From Sulfurimonas sp. (GTDB lineage: Bacteria; Campylobacterota; Campylobacteria; Campylobacterales; Sulfurimonadaceae): a stretch of DNA of 9,429 nucleotides. Made by a program: the position numbers and the translations under genes. Shown in pieces: positions 5,784 through 9,429 of this stretch (the stretch's first letter is position 1; each line of letters opens with the position of its first letter). The notes under the pieces were generated by a model that was not told the DNA's origin, ran no database searches, and was given only the letters and a program-made list of their open reading frames with translations. The DNA lies in NCBI GenBank assembly GCA_027047745.1, contig JALTUB010000014.1, forward strand, positions 1 to 9,429, in the 5' to 3' direction.

Positions 5784-6764
5784 CTAAAACTTTGCAGTTG
5801 ATGAAGATTTAACTAATTTTTGAATCTCATCAAGATTTTCTGATTTTACAATGCCCCATGGTGGAACAATTTTACCTTTTCTAAACATATTTAAAGCTAG
5901 TGGAATATGCTTTACTATAGCCGCTCTTTCAGAGTAAAGAACCATGCCACCTTCATCAAGTACACCATTTCTAGCAATAGAGTGTTTAAATCCAACTGCA
6001 TGACGAGTTGCAACATTTGAAGTAGCAACACCTTCTTTAAATAGCATTTGATGAAGACTTGTAATCTTTTCGATTGGATTAACATCTTTTGGACAAGCCT
6101 CAGCACACTCAAAACATTTTACACAGTCCCAAAGACCCTGTTTTTCTTGATGAAGTTCTTGAAGTCTAATGTCATGTGCCTCATCTCGAACATCTGCTTC
6201 AAAACGATATGCTTTAGCAAAAGCAGCTGGACCAAAAAAGTCTTCATTTACTTCAACTACAGGGCAAGAGTAGTGACAAGCCCCACACTGTATACATAAG
6301 TCAGCATCATTTAGTGCTTCTGACTCTTCTGGCGTAACTAAGTGTTCATGTTCAGGGTTTTCATCAACATCAGAAATCAGGTAAGGCTTGATAGCATCAT
6401 GCTTTTCCCAAAAATCGCGTTTATCGATAATCATATCTTTAACAGCTCTTTTTATACTTTGTGGTTCTATAGTAAGCTCATTTCCAAATAATTCAATCAT
6501 ATTTGTCATGCTCTCTTTACAAGCAAGTGTAGCTTTTCCATTTACCTTAATGGCACAAGCTCCACATATACCATGACGACAAGACCTTCTATATGAAAAG
6601 CTTCCATCATGTTCCCATTTTATTCTGTTTAATATATCTAAAACTACTTCTTCTGAAGTAACTTCCATATCATAGTTTTCATAATATGGAAGATAATCTT
6701 TATCAGCATTAAAACGAAATACTTTAAAATTTACTTTTTGTGTAGTAATTGTATGCGTACTCAT
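5784..6764 (-). CDS. sdhB: Succinate dehydrogenase/fumarate reductase iron-sulfur subunit
   Basis: The 326-residue protein passes electrons between the FAD of SdhA and the CCG subunit. Its N-terminal plant-type ferredoxin domain holds the [2Fe-2S] ligands in CRHGICGAC plus LAC (Cys62, 67, 70, 82). The C-terminal domain has CIQCGACHYSCP (Cys157, 160, 163, 167) and CVKCFECAEACP (Cys214, 217, 220, 224). Classical SdhB/FrdB lacks the Cys equivalent to 217 and has a [3Fe-4S] centre; the extra Cys suggests two [4Fe-4S] clusters, as known for archaeal SdhABEF enzymes. The C-terminus is about 80 residues longer than E. coli SdhB, as in Mfr-type subunits. The frame can be read one codon further from a TTG, but the ATG at 6764 has an ideal Shine-Dalgarno site. 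Gaps of 9 and 16 bases to sdhA and sdhE mark one operon. Confidence 0.95.
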   Translation of the reverse strand: MSTHTITTQKVNFKVFRFNADKDYLPYYENYDMEVTSEEVVLDILNRIKWEHDGSFSYRRSCRHGICGACAIKVNGKATLACKESMTNMIELFGNELTIEPQSIKRAVKDMIIDKRDFWEKHDAIKPYLISDVDENPEHEHLVTPEESEALNDADLCIQCGACHYSCPVVEVNEDFFGPAAFAKAYRFEADVRDEAHDIRLQELHQEKQGLWDCVKCFECAEACPKDVNPIEKITSLHQMLFKEGVATSNVATRHAVGFKHSIARNGVLDEGGMVLYSERAAIVKHIPLALNMFRKGKIVPPWGIVKSENLDEIQKLVKSSSTAKF

Positions 6765-6769
6765 CAATT

Positions 6770-6775
6770 CTCCTT
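6770..6775 (-). promoter_or_regulatory. Ribosome binding site that fixes the sdhB start
   Basis: AAGGAG on the minus strand ends five bases before the ATG at 6764 and overlaps the sdhA stop codon. This supports translational coupling and rules out the TTG codon immediately upstream as the start. Confidence 0.75.
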
Positions 6776-8486
6776 AATAATGTCTATCTTGAAGTTCATG
6801 TTTGCCAAGAACAACATCCATGTAGTCTAGTGAAAGTTCACCGTTCTCATCCATATAAGCCATTGTATGTTTTAAGAACTTATCATCATCTCTTGTGTTG
6901 AAATCTTCTCTAAAATGAGCACCACGACTCTCTTCTCTAGCAACAGCACTCTCAACAATAAACATAGAATAGTCAAGCATATGACCAAATTCTAACGCTT
7001 CTTGAAGCTCAGTGTTAAATACAGTAGATTTATCTTGTATGCGAATATTTTTAAAGCGTTTGCGAAGCTCTTGAACTTTAGCTATTACTACTTCTAAAGT
7101 TTCTTTTGTTCTAAAAGCACCAGCATTGGTTGTCATACTTTGTTGTAACTCTTCTCTTAAAACAGGGATAGTTTCATTACCATTGTTGCTAAGAAACCAG
7201 TTAACCTCTTCTAGTGCTTTGTTTGCATCTTCTTCAGTTGCAACTCTTAGTTCTATATCATCTATCTCTTTTACCATCGTTTTACCAACAAAACGACCAA
7301 AAAGAAGTGCTTCAAGTACAGAGTTAGCACCAAGACGATTTGCACCATGAACAGAAACACATGAACACTCACCAGCGGCATAAAAACCTTCTACAAGTTC
7401 ATCATTGTTTTTACGAACATTACCGGCAATATTTACTGGAATACCACCCATAGAGTAGTGTGCAGTTGCAGAGATAAGTATAGGTTCTTTGATCATATCT
7501 AGACCTAAGAAAGTGATAGCTAGTTCACGAAGTTCAGGAAGTTTTGCCATGATGAGATCTTTTCCTAAGTGTGTAACATCAAGATAAACTGCATCTTTTC
7601 TTGGACCAACTCCACGACCTTCACGAATCTCATTTAAGATAGCACGAGCAACAACATCACGAGAAGCAAGTTCCATAGCATTTGGTGCTGACTTAGTCAT
7701 AAATCGTTCACCTTCTGAGTTAAAAAGTCTTCCACCTTCACCACGAGCAGCTTCAGATATTAGAACACCATTTCCAGATAGTCCTGATGGGTGAAATTGT
7801 ACAAACTCCATATCTTCTAAAGGAAGACCATGACGAGCAACGATACTAAGACCATCACCTGTATTTGCATGAGCATTTGAACTTATTTTAAAAGCTCTTG
7901 CATAACCGCCAGTTGCAAACATTACTGATTTTGCATTAAAGATTGCCATCTGCATATCACGAATATTAAATGCAATAACACCAGATACTTTTCCATCTTT
8001 ATAGATTATATCTGCTGCATACCATTCATCCCAAAACTTAACACCAGAACGATGTGCTTGTTCATAAATAGTTTGAAGGAGTGTTAATCCTGTTCTATCC
8101 TTTGCAAAACATGCACGAGGTGAAGATTGACCACCAAAAGGGCGTTGTGCAATTTTTCCATCAGGAGTTCTACTAAACGCAGCACCCATTCTTTCAGCCC
8201 ATCTGATAGTCTCAGGAGCATTTTTACACATAAATTCTACAGCATCTTGGTCAGCTAAATAATCAGCCCCTTTAACTGTGTCATACTCATGTAATTCTAC
8301 ACTGTCTTCATCACTAAAAGCCGCATTGATACCACCTTGAGCTGCACCAGAGTGACTTCTAAGAGGGTGGAGTTTTGTGATAACAGCAACTTTTTTTCCT
8401 GCATTTTGCAATTCTCTAGCCGCAGCATTTCCTGCAAGTCCTGCACCAACTACAATCGCATCGTAAGTATAAATAGGAATACTCAT
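6774..8486 (-). CDS. sdhA: Succinate dehydrogenase/fumarate reductase flavoprotein subunit, without Tat signal
   Basis: The 570-residue catalytic subunit interconverts succinate and fumarate. Seen in order: the dinucleotide fold GAGLAG (14-19); HSGAAQGG with His45, the residue that binds FAD covalently; FHPSG (His232); EAARGEGG (Arg248, proposed proton donor); AHYSMGGIP (His343); and HGANRLGANS (Arg384). Gln50, next to the flavin, is the residue found in E. coli SdhA where FrdA has Glu. The N-terminus goes straight into the FAD fold, with no twin-arginine signal, so the active site should face the cytoplasm. The ATG at 8486 has AAGGA eight bases upstream. In this phylum the enzyme may run as fumarate reductase in a reductive TCA cycle or as succinate dehydrogenase in the oxidative direction; the sequence alone does not settle this. 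Confidence 0.96.
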   Translation of the reverse strand: MSIPIYTYDAIVVGAGLAGNAAARELQNAGKKVAVITKLHPLRSHSGAAQGGINAAFSDEDSVELHEYDTVKGADYLADQDAVEFMCKNAPETIRWAERMGAAFSRTPDGKIAQRPFGGQSSPRACFAKDRTGLTLLQTIYEQAHRSGVKFWDEWYAADIIYKDGKVSGVIAFNIRDMQMAIFNAKSVMFATGGYARAFKISSNAHANTGDGLSIVARHGLPLEDMEFVQFHPSGLSGNGVLISEAARGEGGRLFNSEGERFMTKSAPNAMELASRDVVARAILNEIREGRGVGPRKDAVYLDVTHLGKDLIMAKLPELRELAITFLGLDMIKEPILISATAHYSMGGIPVNIAGNVRKNNDELVEGFYAAGECSCVSVHGANRLGANSVLEALLFGRFVGKTMVKEIDDIELRVATEEDANKALEEVNWFLSNNGNETIPVLREELQQSMTTNAGAFRTKETLEVVIAKVQELRKRFKNIRIQDKSTVFNTELQEALEFGHMLDYSMFIVESAVAREESRGAHFREDFNTRDDDKFLKHTMAYMDENGELSLDYMDVVLGKHELQDRHY

Positions 8487-8523
8487 TAACTAATCCTTCA
8501 ATTTTAAAACTAAAATAATGTTT

Positions 8524-8529
8524 ATTATA
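8524..8529 (-). promoter_or_regulatory. Candidate -10 box of the sdhA-sdhB-sdhE operon
   Basis: A perfect TATAAT lies on the minus strand about 38 bases before the sdhA ATG, which would give a leader of roughly 30 bases. Upstream of it the strand is A/T-rich without a clear -35 box, as is common in Campylobacterota. In such AT-rich DNA a chance match is possible. Confidence 0.4.
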
Positions 8530-8642
8530 TCTATATTTGTCTTATATTATGTTAAATTTGAACTTTGTTTTGGTGAAGTGAACATTTGTTACTATTTGAG
8601 CCATCAATTTACTATATTAGAGTGAAGAGAGAGGCATATTAA

Positions 8643-8810
8643 GTGTTTGAAGAACTAAAAAGGAGCCTTTCTTTAAGGTTTCAAATTGCTTTGATATTAA
8701 TTCTATTTACTTTACTAGATGGGATTTACTTGATACTTACATTTTATTTATACAAGAACAGTTGTTCATTAATGATAATTTGTGTAAACTTTCACAGGTA
8801 CAACGAGTAG
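8643..8810 (+). CDS. Small ORF like the truncated N-terminus of a membrane sensor protein
   Basis: A GTG at 8643, with GAGAGAGG eight bases upstream, opens a 55-codon frame ending at TAG 8808-8810. The product starts with a charged segment (FEELKRSLSLRF) and continues into a strongly hydrophobic helix (about residues 14-37: ALILILF, then IYLILTFYLY). This resembles the first membrane helix of sensor kinases, GGDEF proteins or chemoreceptors, which often begin with K-x-LSL-R/K just before the helix. After about residue 40 the sequence loses that character and runs into rnpB, overlapping it by about 15 bases. The most likely reading is the 5' stump of a gene truncated here. A genuine small membrane protein, or a chance ORF in the rnpB leader, cannot be excluded. 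Confidence 0.35.
   Translation: MFEELKRSLSLRFQIALILILFTLLDGIYLILTFYLYKNSCSLMIICVNFHRYNE
8774..8779 (+). promoter_or_regulatory. Candidate -10 box of rnpB
   Basis: GATAAT (5 of 6 to TATAAT) lies about 17-22 bases before the predicted 5' end of RNase P RNA. It would start transcription a few bases upstream of the P1 helix. No convincing -35 box was seen. Confidence 0.35.
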
Positions 8811-9214
8811 TGACTTGAGTGATCAAGAGGAAAGTCCGAGCTGCTGTAAGACAGTGTTCCATTTAACAAATGGCCGTAGTAATACGAGGGAAAGTGCAAC
8901 AGAAAATAAACTTCTACTATTTGTCGTATATCTGAACAAAGTTCAGATATACTTTCGCTAGCCGCTAAGGCACTAAAGCATAAAAATGTTATTGGAATTT
9001 TTCCATACTTTTTGCGAACAAAAAGTAGTAAAGGTGAAAAGGTGGAGTAAGAGCCCACCAGTCTTTATGGCGACATAGAGAGCTTGTAAACCCAACATGG
9101 CAGCAAGAAACAGATGGTCAGCGTCTTACAATGCTACTGTTTCGCTAGAGATACTATGTAAAGAGTATAGTAGATTAATACTATCAAAACAAAACTCGGC
9201 TTATAGTTGTACCT
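8796..9214 (+). ncRNA. rnpB: RNase P RNA (bacterial type A)
   Basis: The catalytic RNA matures the 5' ends of tRNAs. The ends pair in a perfect 9-bp P1 helix (AGGTACAAC at 8796-8804 with GTTGTACCT at 9206-9214). A P3-like hairpin follows (8814-8818 with 8823-8827). Conserved blocks appear in the right order: AGAGGAAAGTCCGAGCT near 8826-8842; GGGAAAGTGCAACAGAAA near 8888-8905; AAAGGTGAAAAGGTGG and AGTAAGAGCCCACC near 9029-9060; GTAAACCC near 9087; and ACTCGGCTTATA (9194-9205), which pairs with the 5' block to form P4. The total of about 419 nt exceeds E. coli (377) because of a hairpin-rich expansion between the second and third blocks. Any apparent protein frame here on the minus strand is spurious. 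The exact 5' and 3' ends are estimates from P1. Confidence 0.93.
8914..9028 (+). other. Hairpin-rich expansion inside rnpB (P12 region)
   Basis: This domain replaces the short P12 stem of typical RNase P RNA. It contains a perfect 12-bp hairpin with AAA loop (8926-8937 with 8941-8952), a 5-bp hairpin (8993-8997 with 9001-9005), and a perfect 9-bp hairpin with a CGAA loop (9006-9014 with 9019-9027). A competing helix, 8914-8924 with 9018-9028 (one mismatch), could instead close the entire domain. The universally conserved blocks on both sides are intact, so the RNA should remain functional. Confidence 0.7.
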
Positions 9215-9429
9215 CTTTATTTAAACCCCATATTATAGGGATTAATTAGCTATATCTTTATTTTCTATGTCTGAATTATGACCAAAAAGAGAAAAATTAA
9301 AACCTAAATCTACACTTTTGACTTAATGAAAAAAACGGGGGTCCGAAACCTTAAGTTTAACTCGGCAGTATGGGGCTTAAAAAGGATTGTTTTACAAATG
9401 AGTGTAAAAAAATGCTAAATACTGTCCAA
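9215..9429. other. Intergenic DNA after rnpB, no supported gene
   Basis: After P1 comes CTCTTTATTT, then an imperfect inverted repeat (9222-9232 with 9234-9244, CCC/GGG core) that may help end rnpB transcription, though no T-run follows directly. The rest is AT-rich apart from a GC-richer patch around 9335-9375. Only very short frames exist (for example 30 codons from 9326) without ribosome binding sites. The last bases, ATACTGTCCAA, resemble the start of an IS3-type element but are cut by the window edge. Confidence 0.45.

Noticed and set aside
8792..9058. Minus-strand frame of 88 codons
   Set aside because: It lies across the conserved core of rnpB, which explains the sequence.
9333..9352. 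GGGGGTCCGAAACC as a tRNA T-arm
   Set aside because: No anticodon arm, D-arm or acceptor stem can be folded around it.
9326..9418. Thirty-codon plus-strand ORF near the right edge
   Set aside because: No ribosome binding site and no recognisable motif.
1..9429. CRISPR arrays, phage genes, toxin-antitoxin or other defence systems
   Set aside because: No spaced direct repeats and no matching protein families were seen in any frame.

Overview
The window looks like a piece of a Campylobacterota (epsilonproteobacterial) chromosome. It is AT-rich. It carries a succinate dehydrogenase/fumarate reductase operon of the SdhA-SdhB-SdhE type (HdrB-like third subunit), which is known in this phylum from Wolinella and Campylobacter. 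It also has periplasmic c-type cytochromes and a typical Sulfurimonas/Arcobacter-like codon style. The genus is an inference; no 16S or other marker is present.

Left part (1-3269): the 5' two thirds of a heme-containing fatty acid cis/trans isomerase (cti) runs leftward off the edge. Diverging from it is a rightward cluster: a monoheme cytochrome c, a HpcH/HpaI aldolase (CitE-like) protein coupled by overlapping stop and start codons, and a lipoprotein with five exact 11-residue repeats and a second membrane anchor. The substrate of the CitE-like protein and the role of the lipoprotein are not known.

Middle (3270-4065): after about 210 bases of AT-rich DNA lies an IS3-family remnant of about 580 bp. 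It has lost most of OrfB, carries a stop in OrfA, and still has two recognisable, imperfect inverted ends. It abuts the 3' end of the next gene.

Right-centre (4066-8530), all leftward: sdhA, sdhB, sdhE, a hairpin terminator, then exonuclease III (xth). SdhA (FAD), SdhB (Fe-S, with an extra cysteine in the third cluster motif) and SdhE (two CCG domains) should form a membrane-associated complex that interconverts succinate and fumarate. SdhA has no Tat signal, so the complex is probably cytoplasmic, unlike Wolinella/Campylobacter Mfr.

Right end (8531-9429): a 55-codon ORF resembling the truncated N-terminus of a membrane sensor runs into the 5' end of rnpB (RNase P RNA). The rnpB gene is clear from its conserved blocks and a 9-bp P1 helix, and it contains an unusual hairpin-rich expansion of about 115 nt. 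The last 215 bases hold no supported gene; the final bases resemble an IS3-type end. I found no CRISPR array, tRNA or rRNA, and no convincing new multi-gene system. The most unusual items are the hendecad-repeat lipoprotein, the cti/cytochrome pair, the non-Tat SdhABE and the expanded RNase P RNA.
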